A stretch of 64,000 nt of DNA from NCBI GenBank assembly GCA_002286715.1, contig NSJX01000012.1, positions 576,140-640,139 on the forward strand, written 5' to 3'. The DNA comes from Dentipellis sp. KUC8613 (lineage: Eukaryota; Basidiomycota; Agaricomycetes; Russulales; Hericiaceae). Every line of letters begins with the position of its first letter. Positions within the stretch are counted from its first letter, which is position 1. Below, piece after piece: positions 1 to 11,234 of the stretch. Below the pieces are notes generated by a model. That model worked only from the letters and a program-made list of their open reading frames with translations, did not search any database and had not been told where the DNA came from. The position numbers were made by a program, and so were the translations under genes.

Positions 1-585
1 CCCACCTCTGCGCAAATCCCTCCGCATACCATCGAAGAGCAAACACGGAATCGGCAAGGGCTTCGAGCCCGCCTTCCCGTCGCCCGAGATCCTCGCGGCG
101 CACGACGTGCAGCCCGCAGACATCTCCCGCCTCCTGGAGGACTGCCACCTCGTCGGCGAGCTGGGTGCAAATCAGTGCGTCGGCGCATGTCCTCCGCCAA
201 CGCCCTCGGGCGCGACTGGACTGCCGGACTTCATTGCCTTGGCGGCGGAGAGGGAGAAGATCGCGGACGCGAACATGTACGAGGAGGATGTTGTAGAGCT
301 GCTGGAGGTGTGGGACGAGGAGTTCTTCGCTCCCCGCAAGCTGCACGTCTCGATTGAGCACGAGCGACCGGGGCGAGCGGGGAACGGCTCCAACTCGACA
401 GAAAAGAAGAGCGCTGAGCGTCGCAAAGCGCAGGCTGCGAAATCGGTGCGTCTTTCTTGTGAATGGACATTTTGTGTTCGTGAATGACTCACCTCTTGCA
501 TATTCAGGCCGCACGCAGGATTGAGAAGGTCTCTGCGGAGAGCGACAAGCGTGTGTATCTCGTCATTTCGAGTTGTGAAGAATGA
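1..585 (+). CDS. Family member 1 (3' part only), PPxY/YLVIS family, unknown function
   Basis: The gene enters from the left edge, so its N-terminus is missing. Reading from base 2, the visible protein begins in the conserved core, with RIPSKSKHGIGKGFEPAF, then AHDVQPADISRLLEDCHL, then the second block LLEVWDEEFFAPRKL. A short basic region follows (KKSAERRKAQAAKS). A phase-0 intron at about 446-507 leads to a last exon of 26 codons with RVYLVISSCEE before the stop at 583-585. It aligns block for block with six other genes in this window, but it lacks the glycine-rich stretch between the blocks and its tail is altered (SSCEE in place of SNR). The function is unknown to me. The family assignment is secure; the biological role is not. 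Confidence 0.85.
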
Positions 586-1475
586 GTCCTGTTATCTAGG
601 AGTAGAGGTTCTGATTCGCTGAGCATATATTACCTGTTACTGTAGGCAGTGTACGATTGGGTTCTGTATTTATATACCTGTTCCGGAGATGAAAAGTTCC
701 TACCTCCCACTTTAGTATCTCAAAAGCATCAGGTCACCTTGCCTCTTGGTCTACCGACACAGAATTCGTGTAAAGACTCCGCCCGCCGGTGCAACCGGGG
801 TGCCATGGAGACGCGACCACGGCAAGCTCCGGCGGCAGCGGCGCCGGCGTCAGTCCCCAGCGGACTCGGAAACTTGCCTTGAACTTGTAACATCTCTCTC
901 TAGAACGTGCACCGTACCCCACTACACGAGTTCACGCAGTAAGTGGCGAAAGGTAGTGGAGTGGACGATTGACTCACCACTACATAATTACAGTTCTTCC
1001 AACTCCCCGCGAGCTTCGACAAGGCCTCGACGATGTCCATGGTTCCGGCGGGTCATTCGACAGCTCAAGAACCCGTCAGCATCAAAGTTCTTCGTATGTG
1101 CCCATTCCCTATTCAATTGCACTGATACACGTATCGTCCTGCCATCAGGTTGCGCCTAACATCTATTGTGGAGCACTGAATTTCAAGATCCCTGCGTCGT
1201 GAGCACTGAAATGAAGAGAACATGGGATCTCTACTGGCGACTTCGCGCCCTGATGGCGGTGTCGCTGCGAAATTTCACGGCTTCTGGTACTAGCGAATCG
1301 TGCACATTGCTAGTCGTGCACGGTCTACAGCATTTCACTTCTTAGGCGCTACTCTGGGTCTCAAGATGTCATATATAAGAACTCAGAGCTCTGGCGAACG
1401 AGTCTTATTCCCCATCGGTTTTACTGTTTTGCCTTTGCCATCCTATTCTCTCCCACTTCACTACCGTAGGCAATC
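586..1475. other. Intergenic, promoter of the next gene
   Basis: Short open frames here have no coding character that I can recognise. The only clear signal is a TATA box just upstream of the next family gene. Confidence 0.5.
1372..1378 (+). promoter_or_regulatory. TATA box of family member 2
   Basis: TATATAA lies about 100 bp before the ATG at 1476. Equivalent TATA-like boxes lie 75-105 bp before the start codon in most other family genes, which supports both the start choice and strongly regulated expression. Confidence 0.6.
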
Positions 1476-2785
1476 ATGTCTGAAAAATCCGAGAAGAATT
1501 TCGACTTCTCTGACTGGTCGGACAATATGCCTCATGCACCTCCTGCGTACGGTCGCTTCTCCCCTCCCCCTGGACCTCCGCCGCAGAACCCCTTTCACCA
1601 GTCAAGCGGCTATCACTCGGATGACCTAGTGTACAGCGGTAGCCGTAGCCGCGGCCTAAACGACTCGTACTACTCTCCTCCTCCCGGCGACCCTTATGGT
1701 CGAGGTTCGTCTCCATACGGCGGGCCCAGCTATGCGGGTTCATCACAATATCAAGGGCCTCCGCAAGGCTACTACCCCTCCGCCTCCGGCTACTCGCAGA
1801 ACGACCCATCCTACCGCGATGGACAGCAGTTTCCCGGTTTCTCGTATACAGGCAACACACCACACAAGCGCGACCCGCTCAACCCGCCTCCCGCCTGCTT
1901 CATGCGCCGCCCGAACCCACAGTGCCCCTACCCACGCCTCCAGGAGTCCATCCACATCCCCGCGCAGGACAAGAACACACTCGAGAAGGGCTTCATGCCC
2001 ATCTTCCCCGCGCCGCAGCTCCTCATGGCACACGACGTCCAGCCCGCCGACCTCGCGCGCCTGCTGGAAGACTGCCACCTCATCAGCGCGGAGTCCGTCG
2101 GGCAGAAGATCACCGCGAACGTCGCGCCGCTCGCAATGGGCGTCGGCTTCCTCCCAGGCCTGCTCGTCACGCACGGGCTCGAGAACCGCATGAAGCGCGG
2201 CAACATCGAGGACGCGGCGGGGCTCGTCGAGGTCTGGGACGAGGCGTTCTTCGCGCCGCGCCGGCTCCGGCTCACGATGCAGCGTGGGCGGGCGTATGAG
2301 TACAACGACTCCAGCTCGTCGGACTCGGACTCGGACGATAATTACAGGCACAGGACGTCCCGCGGAGCGTACGACATGATGCCTCCGCCGCCCGTCGTCG
2401 GGTACGGCTATCGAGGCCTTGTCGGCAGAAGGTCTGCCCTGGGCCCGCGCCCGACCCTCGTCGGTGCTTTGCGCGCGGAGGCTGGCATCAGAGGTCCGGG
2501 ATTGCTCGGAGGCGTTGGGCTCGTCCGTGGAGCGAGGATGGCGCTGCAGCAGGAGATCGTGGCTGACCAGTACGCGCACCATGACCAGCGCCTGGCGGCG
2601 GAGGACGCTGAGCGCGCGCGCAGGAAGGCCGAGCGTCGTGCGAGGAAGAAGGCGAAAAAGGTGTGTGCGGCTGCTGTGTTGTTGATAAGGCTGGCTGCTG
2701 ACGCTGTCGATAGGCTGCAAAACGTGGCGCAGGCGTTAGTGGCATGGGAGATCAGCGCATCTATCTCGTCATTTCGAACCGGTGA
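1476..2785 (+). CDS. Family member 2, PPxY/YLVISNR family, unknown function
   Basis: Predicted 418 aa in two exons (1476-2660 and 2714-2785). The order is: acidic start with SDWSDN, then a PPxY motif (APPAYG, about residues 22-27); a Pro/Ser/Tyr/Gly-rich low-complexity region to about residue 120; FPGFSYTGNTPHKRDPLNPP; the core with IPAQDKNTLEKGFMPIF and DLARLLEDCHL; a glycine-rich segment (APLAMGVGFLPGLL) and EVWDEAFFAPRRLRL; an acidic Ser/Asp tract; a Gly-rich spacer; and a basic Ala/Arg/Lys helix. The last exon encodes 23 residues ending GDQRIYLVISNR. There is no signal peptide and no convincing membrane segment. A PPxY motif normally binds WW domains, for example those of Rsp5-type ubiquitin ligases; whether it does so here is inference. 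I do not recognise the family. Confidence 0.88.
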
Positions 2786-3228
2786 AGAAGCGATGATACA
2801 GGTTAGAGCGCTACAGAAGCCTTTTGGGCCTCCTTTCATGCGATTTGATCTGAAGTGTTAGTGTGTCTTCGTGGAGGTGGACTGTTTTTTTCTCTGCTTC
2901 GTGTGCTCTGTAACTTGCGATGGAGGTGAATGGTAGTATAGCTCTAATACAAGTCATAGAACACTGGTATGCAACAAACATTTGCAAGTAAAAATTTGTG
3001 ATGCCGCCAAATGTTGATGCTTGCACAGCTTTCGAGCGGGCTCACGTCAGGGCACTGGGATGCACACAGCTGTGCTACATGATGTACACCGCTCAGTGTT
3101 GACTTCCTCCCTTCGCTCTTGCTTCAATTCGTCGTTTTGTACGGGTACAATTGAAAGCATCACCGCCGGTAATATCTCTTTCGGAAAGCGGCTGCGCATT
3201 TTCATTTTGGCTCGGTCAAAATGTCCCC

Positions 3229-3234
3229 TATAAA
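3229..3234 (+). promoter_or_regulatory. TATA box of family member 3
   Basis: TATAAA lies 92 bp upstream of the ATG at 3321, matching the spacing seen for the other family genes. This argues for 3321 rather than any earlier start. Confidence 0.6.
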
Positions 3235-3320
3235 GAACACCGCCGTGAATTTTGCCATCGTTGTTACTTGACTTTATCCACCTCCTCCCATTTCCAACTC
3301 CTTTTCCACACCACTTTCCG

Positions 3321-4524
3321 ATGATCACCTCCGAGAAGAGGGGCGAGTTGACTGGCTATTCGGGAGGCGCATCAGAGTCACTTCCTGCGTATGCACCTCC
3401 TCCCGGACCCCCACAGCAGAACCCCGGTTTCTACCAGTCGAGCGGTGGACACGGCAGCAATGACAGTCGCGGCCTCGCTGACTCGTACTATGCTCCTCCC
3501 TCTCATAGCCCATATTCCTCAGGGTTGTCTCCCTATCCACCCGGACATCCTCCCCAAGGACATTACCCATCCCCACCCATCTCTCAGGGCGGTTCGCCCA
3601 ACCCGAGCGATATGAATCTCGCGCAGCAATTTCCCGGGTTCACATACACTGGCAAAGCCCCCAGCAAGCGCGACCCGCTCAGCCCACCCCCCAGCGCCTT
3701 CGCGCGCCAGCCCAACCCGCAATGCCCATACCCGCCGCTCCCCGAGCCCATCCGCATACCCGCGCAGGACAGGAAGACGCTCGACAAGGGCTTCATCCCG
3801 ATGTTCCCCGCACCGCAGTTCCTGCTGGCGCACGACGTGCAGCCCGCGGACCTCGCGCGCCTGCTCGAGGACTGCCACCTCATGAGCGCGACGAGCATCG
3901 GGCAGAAGATCACCGCGAACGTCGCGCCGCTCGCGATGGGCGTCGGCTTCTTCCCGGGCATCCTCATCTCGCGTGCGCTCGAGAACCGCATGAAGCGCGG
4001 GAACGTGCAGGACGCTGTTGGACTGATTGAAGTGTGGGACGAGGCGTTTTTCGCGCCACGCAGGCTGCGGGTGGCCCTGCAGCGCGGGAGGATGAGCGGC
4101 ACTACGATTGACAAGCGCGACGATTCTTCCAGTTCGTCGTCGGATTCGGATTCGGACTCGGACGACGATCACAAGCCGAAGTACTCGCACGGCACGACTG
4201 GTCAGGGGCAGGCGGGGTTGGGCGTTGGGGTTGGGGCGGGAGTCGTTGATGGGCGTGCCGCCCGCAAGGCTGAGAAGCGGGCCAACCGTGACGCGCGCAG
4301 AGCTCAGAAGCGGGCTGATCGTGACGAGCGTAGAGCTGAGAAGAAAGCGGATCGTGCGCAGCGGAAGGCTGAGCGTCGTGCTCGTAAGGAAGCTAGAAAG
4401 GTATGTTCATTTCTCTGGGATCCATGTTGGTTTCTCACAATGTTGGTTTCAGACTGTCAGGCGCAGTGGTGGTATCGACGGGAATATCGACGAACGTATA
4501 TACCTCGTTATCTCAAATCGGTGA
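3321..4524 (+). CDS. Family member 3, PPxY/YLVISNR family, unknown function
   Basis: Predicted 383 aa in two exons (3321-4400 and 4453-4524). The N-terminus has LTGYSG and then SLPAYA, an LPxY variant of the PPxY motif, followed by a proline-rich stretch. FPGFTYTGKAPSKRDPLSPP leads into the core with IPAQDRKTLDKGF and DLARLLEDCHLMSA, a glycine-rich segment, and EVWDEAFFAPRRLRV. A Ser/Asp tract follows, and then a long charged helix built from repeats of the type RAEKKADRAQRKAERRARK. The 23-residue last exon ends DERIYLVISNR. It is the closest relative of members 2 and 4 and stands head to tail behind member 2, as expected for a tandem duplicate. The function is unknown. Confidence 0.88.
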
Positions 4525-6547
4525 AGCCGTACGGAGATCCGAAGCTTTATATGTATGGTTTCGGGCGGGAATTTATACCGAATTCTTGCCGTAGGCTCTC
4601 CCTGTGGTCTTGACCCTATGGCGAATGCATCTCTCGTTTCAACGAACCGACTGAACGAAGTACGTGGGTGTTCATCCTCTCGGTTGTGGTGACAGTACCT
4701 ACTCGTTGACGGCTCTGCGGGAGGAGCGTCTGTTTCCGTCTCTTCAGAATCCCTAGATTCAGGAATAAATCTGGCGAATACTCATCGATCCACAATTCAC
4801 TTCCTTCCCCTCACATCGGCATTTTCTGACGTATGAGGGTATAGCATCCTTGACAGGTCAACTTGTTCTCCCGTCTTCAAATCAATAAGACCGGGCGCGC
4901 CGTTCCATATCCCGTGGCGACTTTCCTGCCCGTCATCTCCTTCGAGGAGGACGGCCGCCCGACTTTGTCTCATCATTCAGAACGCCTAGGTGACGTGCGC
5001 TGGGCTGTCTGGTGGAGCAGTAAGACCACGAGCACGGGGGACGGTCAATCGAAATGAGATGCCAATCTAACCCGAGAAAGTTTAGAGCCTCGTATCGTAT
5101 AATATTACGATGGTGCGGGGGTACGCCTACATACGAAGCTAGGTTGAACATGGGCAGAAAGACAGTCCCGCCCGAACGGGCGAGGGCCTCCCACGCGCGG
5201 GCGGGACAGGGGCGGAGGGCGGGAGGGACGTCTGGCACCGCCGGCAGGAGCGGCAGGGGCGGCGGACGCGGCAGGGAGGGGCACGGACTCGGGCCACCCC
5301 TCCATGAGCCTCCTGGCCGTCCCGCGCGGACGTCGTGCACGGCGCGACAGGGCACGTAAGGCGCGTAAGGGCCGGGCCGGGCGCCTGCACCTCCTGCAGG
5401 TGGGGCGCCGGGGGCGCGAGGGCGCGAGGGGGGCGAGGGGGGGGCGCGGGAGCGCGGGGGGGAGGACGCCGCGGGCGTCGACGGCGTACATACCTACCCA
5501 ATAAAAATATTTGGAACCACGGAGCTGGGTGAGCGACGTCGGAGGAGGCGACGAGCGAAGGGGGCGGATGGGGGCGGCGGGCGGACGGCGAGGACACGGA
5601 CCGCGCGCCGAAGGCGCGCAGCCAAAGACAGGGCCAGACCTGGGGCGGTCCCTCGGGTGGGCGCTCCGGGCAGCCCGGGCGCCTGTCGACGGGACTGTCG
5701 CGCTGGCAGCGAGGACTGTCATTTTGACGGGCAGAAGGCGTTTCTGCTCGTCGGCTCTCTGGCCCAGCAGTCGCACTGCTCCCCGCCAGAACGCGAGCCG
5801 CTGCGCTGCGTCCCTGTCACAATGACAGTCCCCGCCGGCGCACAACGACAGTCCCCGCCGCGGTCGCATTCCGCTTTCGGTCCCGTCCCGGCCGCTTGCC
5901 GCCCGTCCCGGGCCCGTGTCTCTCCCTCTGCGTCTCCCCTCGTCGCTCCCCGCCATCACGCAGCGTCGCCGTCGCCCTCGACGCCCCCGTCGCACACCGC
6001 CGCATCTCGCACCTCGCACGTTGCCCTCTGTGCACCGTCCTCCGACCGGTCGCGAAACGACAGGCCGGTGCCGCCGTGCGCTGCCTCGACGAGCTCGCGC
6101 TCGACCCGTCCCTCGCCCCTCGCCCTCCGCCTCTCGCCTCTCGCCCCTCGCCCGCTTTGCGTGGCGTGTCGTCTCGCGCACGCCACGCTCCTCTGACTCG
6201 CGGGTCACCCGTCCGTGCACGGAAACGCCTCCTACGGCGTGATTTGCGCGTGCGAGCGGACGTTCCGCGTTCTCCCCATCGGCGCTCGCTCGCGCTCGGA
6301 TCGCCAACGAACGAACGACGAATGACGAACGACGACGGTGACCGACGCGCTGCCGTCCCTGTCGCGCTCCCGCCTGCCTGCCTCACCGCGTTGCCGCACC
6401 GGCGACCTGCTGCTGTCACCGGAAGCGCCTCTCGCGCCAGCCGGCCTCTGCACACCCTCCCGGCGTCCTCGCCGTTCGGCCCCTTCGTCCCCTACCTGCA
6501 CCCCACCCCGCTCGCCATCTCGAACGCTCGCCCGAGTGCCCAGCAAC
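4525..6547. other. Non-coding, compositionally skewed flank of the first mobile block
   Basis: From about 5160 to 5620 the plus strand is very G-rich, with runs of GGGG. From about 5860 to 6540 it is C-rich. Long open frames here (for example minus 5105-6307 and plus 5896-7269) come from base composition and carry no recognisable domain. Copies of GACAGTCCC or its complement GGGACTGTC occur at 5160, 5691, 5713 (partial), 5824 and 5847. The same motif recurs near 14607 and 14655, beyond the other side of the XPG/recombinase/SAP gene block. I read this as a terminal or subterminal region of a mobile element, but the exact border is not visible. Confidence 0.4.
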
Positions 6548-8478
6548 ATGTTGTACGTGCGTTCTTGGCAGGTAAGTCGGCGGCCGCTCATCTCGCTTGC
6601 CTGAGCGCGGCTGACTGCGACGCCGGGCTGCGCAGGTGGTCCGCGATGCATCGACGCATCGCACGCTCACCGACATCGCGACGCGCGAGCGATGCCCGCC
6701 GATTCAGCCGGGGCTCGGCTACGTGCTCGGCATCGATGCAAGGTAAGTTTGCGTGTTGCTGCCGCAGGGACCACCGGCATCGGGCTCACCGCTCGCCTTT
6801 CGTTCCCCCCAGCGCGTGGCTCTCCTCTGGTACACCCATCGAGGAGAACGTGATCACGCGGGGCCCAAACCCTGTGTTTGCGGCAGCCTTCCACCGGCTT
6901 GCGAAGATCCTCAAGGCCCCCGTTGCCGCTCTTTTCGTATTCGAGGGTGACCAGCTCCCCGATGCGAAGCGCCAGAAACATGCCGCCACCCACCCAGATT
7001 GGGCTGTCGAGGGCCTCAAGAGCCTCATCACAGCTTTCGGCTTTCGTTACCATGAGGTGAGCCACCGCTGGCATAGCTGCATCGCGTCGTCGGCCCTCGC
7101 GCGCGGCGGTGCCTCTGGTAAGCATGGCTCACCAGACCCCATTCAGGCCCCGGGCGAGGCCGTTGCGGAGCTCGCACGCCTCAATGAGCTCGGCCTCGTC
7201 GACACCGTCGTCTCAGACGACGCGCGCTCAGCGCTTCTCTTTGGTGCTGAGACCATCACCCGAAAGTAAGTGAAGCCCCCTTGGTGCCACCTCCGCCGTC
7301 GGTCGCACTGACTGCCATACTGATCCCTTTGACCCCAGCATCGACCCGTACACACCCGATCGCATCTCGGCGGTGGTGCACGTCCATTCAATGGATGTCG
7401 TGTACAACGGGGTGCCGCTTTCGCGGGCGGCGCTCGTCCTTGTCGCCCTCCTGACGGGTGGCGGTGGTTCTGAGGTAGGCTGTGCTGCATTCTGTGACAC
7501 CATTTGTGCATGTACTGATTGAGCACACGTCTCACATCCCAGGGCATAGATGGGTTCGACATCGACATCGCACTCCGGCTTGCACGCTACAACATTGCCG
7601 AGGAGCTGGTGCAGCTCGCACAGGAGCCTGACACCGATGCACACCAGGAGCTTGCTGGCCAGTGGGTTGACCGGCTGCGCTCCTTGCTGTGCCTAGACCC
7701 CTCTGGCCACCTTGGCGGGAACCATGAAGCACTCGCAACTGCTGTGGCCACCACCCCAGGCTTTCCTGCTCTGGACATCGTGCGAGGCTGCTACTCTCCG
7801 CATGTGTCTGAGTTTCAGGATCTGCTTGCCATTGATCGCAAGTGGCGCCTGCCGGACATTGATGGCCTTCTGCAGTTCTGCATGGAGCATTTTCACTGGC
7901 GGGCAGGTGCTGAGTTGGCCAAGAACATGCGCAAGGCCATCTGGCCAGGAGTTTGCTTCCGTGTCCTGTTGGCGGCACCCACAGCCATGAACCTTGTGAG
8001 TGCCGAGTCCTCTCTACTGCCACCAATGACCCCAATTAATCTCAATCCAGGAACTGCTCTTGCCGCTCAGCATGGCCGGTCTCGGGGCTCCTGCCCTTGG
8101 TAGGCATGCTAGCAACAAGGAGCGCATCTCCGCCTTCATACTGAAAGCTGACCTGGATGTGCGTACATCACGGCTCGGCCCAGTCATGTATCGGGTTGAG
8201 TGTGACATCTCTACCTTCCATGCCCGACTTTGTGTGGCCATAGGCAGCTGCAGTCCTGAGCTCGTCCACTTGAGCCACCCTTGTGAGCTGGTGGTTCCTG
8301 TTCAGGTCCTGCATGATGCATTCCCTGATTGTGTCCGGGCTGGTGTGGGGCCATATCATGCTCCTGCACTGCAGCCTCAACATGTAGGTCTCTGATGCTC
8401 CTGAGCCGCCCTGATACTGACAGTGATCACGTTCAGAATGTGGTCATCGACCTCACAGCGGACTCCGACTCAGACTAG
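6548..8478 (+). CDS. XPG/FEN1-like PIN-domain protein, probably nuclease-dead
   Basis: About 485 aa over eight exons (first 6548-6571, last about 8438-8478). It shows the XPG-N block YVLGIDASAWL, then FVFEGDQLPDAKRQK, then the XPG-I block APGEAVAELARLNELGLVD with SDDARSALLFGAETI, and then the helix-hairpin region LLTGGGGSEGIDG. Family members normally carry acidic metal ligands at these places: EAEA, DDVD-like and GGDY. Here they read EAVA, DDAR and GGGG, so only the first Asp, one Glu and one Asp remain. Catalysis is therefore doubtful. The C-terminus (VVIDLTADSDSD) looks like a SUMO-interaction motif. XPG-like proteins are abundant in Agaricomycetes. This one lies tail to tail with a tyrosine-recombinase gene, which suggests a place in a mobile element (inference). 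The start is uncertain because the first exon is only 24 bp. Confidence 0.8.
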
Positions 8479-8660
8479 GTTTGCGGTGTGAGCCGTGATT
8501 TTCTGTACCCTGTATCATTCTCCCATGTATCCTAGTTCTATATTGTAGCCTTGTCTTTCTGTCCCCTACTCTAGTTTTGTAACATAGAGCTGTAATAATC
8601 ATGGTCTCATTCTGTAAACAGCCATGGGTGCACATGTGCCAGAGTCCCTGAGCCGGTGAA

Positions 8661-8955
8661 TGAGTACGAGTTAGTGTATTATACAGGAAGAGCTGGGCAA
8701 TATGGATTCATGCACCAATCAGCTGCTTAGGAATGCTGTTGGCTGGCACGAGATCTTCTCAAAGAGTACAAGTTAGTGTATTATACAGCAAGAGTGGGGA
8801 AAGCAAGGGCAAAGGACAACACCAAATCATGCATGTATAGGCAGGAGGGCTTCTGATGTAGACACTGAGTGAACAGTGGAAGAGAGAATTAGGAATTCAT
8901 GCACCAATTGGCTGCCCAGGTGCGCTGTTGGTTGGCGGGATATCTTCTCAAAGTG
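8661..8955. repeat. Degenerate direct repeats between XPG-like and recombinase genes
   Basis: A unit beginning AGTACGAGTTAGTGTATTAT near 8663 recurs near 8767. A second unit, TTCATGCACCAATCAGCTGC near 8704, recurs in changed form near 8896, each time followed by a GCTGTTGG and ATCTTCTCAAA segment. The arrangement looks like an old partial duplication in the 3' spacer of two convergent genes. Confidence 0.6.
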
Positions 8956-9163
8956 TCTGACTGACCCCTGTATCATATATTGAATCATATTCATCTGCCG
9001 TGGACTCGACACAGAACATCTCTGATTGTGGTGTTCACTTCTCTACTTTCTTGTGTGCTAAGTGAAGGGCTGGGGACTGTACTCTATATTGTACTCTAAT
9101 AATGTTTCAGGCCCACCAAAAAATCTCACACCATCAAATCACCATGGTGCAAAGTCTAACAGT

Positions 9164-10958
9164 TCAAGAACACATGCACGACCTTCCACATGTCGGGCAT
9201 CTTTCTGTGGTCTGCTTGTCAGGATTGAAGTAATCCTCACGATCAACAGCCTCATCTGTCCAGGACACCAGATACTTGAACAGGGTCCCCATCTCACCTC
9301 GATCAGACCATCCACCCCAGCTACAGACCCGAGTAATTGGCCAGCGAAGTGATTTGACAAGATATTGTGCACCACCACGACGGAAGGAGTGGGTGCCATA
9401 AGGCTGAGGGTTGACATGGATGTCGCACAGACTGTTGCGAAAGCATTCCAGGAAGGAATCATCAGACTGCAGAGATCATGACAAAAGCCAACATAACTGA
9501 GCAATCCGATCTTCATTCTGGACAAGATCAATGTGACATACCATCTGCTTCTCAAAGTGGTCACTGACTTGAGATCCAAATCTGCGACGGAAGACAAAGC
9601 CTTCCGCAGGAAGGCCAAGGCTCAAAGTTGACATCCGCCACTTGCAAACGGCCAGAACTGGGTCAAGCCATGGCTTGTTTGAATTGCCATAGAGGATGAA
9701 GGGCGAGATGCCTGTCACAGATTTGCATTAGTTTCAGATGCAGCCCAGGGGATGGCAACAGAATAAGAAGGGAGAGTCTGACAACATACCACCGGTCTGA
9801 TGTGTCTTGCGATAGGGCAGCTGGAGCCTAATACGCGCCTTTTCAGGTTTTCCTGGCACCGGCTCGATGGTTATCCAATGCCACTCAATCCGCAGAGCCT
9901 CGTCAAAGCGGAGGAGGCAGAAGAAGGCAATCAGGTAAAGAGCATGAAGCATCTCCCTGAGATTGGAGCCTGCCCATGACTCTGGGCTCTCTTCTTTGGC
10001 TCTGCGAGAGACGGGAGAGTAGTCTGGTTTGTTCGACTTTGCCTGTTCGATCATGAGATCATACAGCTTCTTGATGATGGTGTTGTCAATGGCCCTTGCA
10101 CTGGTGACAACCTCACCAGAGTGAACCTGACCGCAAGTCAGCCACCGTCATTGACCCAAAAAAAAAGGAGAGCAGCAGAAAGTTTGGCACTCACCTTGCG
10201 TCGGCGCAGGCTGATCATGTACTCAGAGACCACCAACCCCACCGATGGGTTGCCCAGAAAGTGGCCAGAGGCACTGCCATCCTCCACCCAGGGCAGACTC
10301 CCTCGTCCGTACTCACGTCCAAACTTGTGACTCATGGCAGCACGCATCTTCTGTGCATGCGCATAAGACAAGACCTTCTCCGACAGCAGCCTCGGTTTGT
10401 TGGTGTAAATATCAATGGAATCACATCTACAGAAAAAGAGATTTTATATGGGACTCCTATCAGCACGCAGGGCCATGGCAGAAAAAAGAAAGCAAAAAAG
10501 TAAAAATAACTAAAAATAACTAAAAATAACTAAAACTCAAAACATACTTTTGCATGATCCACAGTGCGATTTGTGTTGGAACACTTGCTGGAATGTTTCC
10601 TGATACTAGCTGCTGCTCAAAGGCCTCTGCACTGCTTGTGTATCCATGAGCAACACTGAACTGGACAAATTTGGTCCACTGTCTGTAGATGAAGGCAAAC
10701 ACAATGAGCATGCAGGAGGTCTCAACAGGGTGTTCAGGACACATACCTCTGATATTCCTCCAGAGTACTGGCAACAATGACTTGCTCAGATGCCTTCTGG
10801 AGAGAGTTCTCCATCTTCTTCTGGTCAAATGCAATGGAGGCCTCCAGGCTCTCAGCCTCCTCCAGAGACTCAGCCTGTGCAAGACCCATGTCTGAGTCTG
10901 CACTGCCAGTCCCATTGAGCTCTGCAGAGAATAGAATATCTGGATGGATTGACGGCAT
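9164..10958 (-). CDS. Tyrosine recombinase (Crypton-like integrase)
   Basis: About 470 aa in six exons on the minus strand. The N-terminal part (QWTKFVQFSVAHGY) resembles a core-binding/SAM-like domain. The catalytic part has the first Arg in LLRFDEALRIEW, then LPYRKTHQTGGISPFILYGN across a splice junction, the HxxR box in GTHSFRRGGAQ, the Trp-rich step CSWGGWS, and FKYLVS, whose Tyr is the likely nucleophile. The protein ends with a small Cys cluster, CPTCGRSC. The layout is that of Crypton-type recombinases, which move DNA through circular intermediates (family knowledge). No frameshift or stop is seen. The start is taken as the ATG at 10958; a longer frame to 11162 is possible. It diverges from the SAP-domain gene and converges on the XPG-like gene. 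An intron contains three copies of TAAAAATAAC (10501-10530). Confidence 0.85.
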
Positions 10959-11234
10959 TTGGAAAATGTTGCCTGCACACAGAGGAGGTGCACGAGCGGG
11001 AGAGAGGAACGTGCAAGAGCGCTGCAAGCCGCGGGCACGGTTGAACTTGTGATGACTAATCACCGAGCGGCAGGACATCGGACCCGCTACTACTACCCTC
11101 TGCGACAGACAGCGGGAGGGCATTGTCGTGTGCCTGCTGCTGCTTTCGAGACAGTGCACCATTCTGTCTTTGTCTCGCTTTCCTTCTTTTTTTTCTATTT
11201 TTATCTTGCTTCTGATCAGCCCGACAAGCCGTCA

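Noticed and set aside
1743..2720. 325-codon antisense frame in family member 2, and similar ones in members 3, 4 and 7
   Set aside because: These mirror the codon bias of the sense genes and have no independent conservation of ends or starts.
5100..5117. TAATATTAC within an inverted repeat, the nonamer of geminivirus-type rolling-circle origins
   Set aside because: A 9-mer of this kind is expected about once by chance in a window of this size read on both strands. The stem overlaps the nonamer and no Rep-like gene is present.
5896..7269. 457-codon plus-strand open frame
   Set aside because: It reads a C-rich low-complexity tract and then passes through introns of the XPG-like gene. The spliced model gives the conserved domains.
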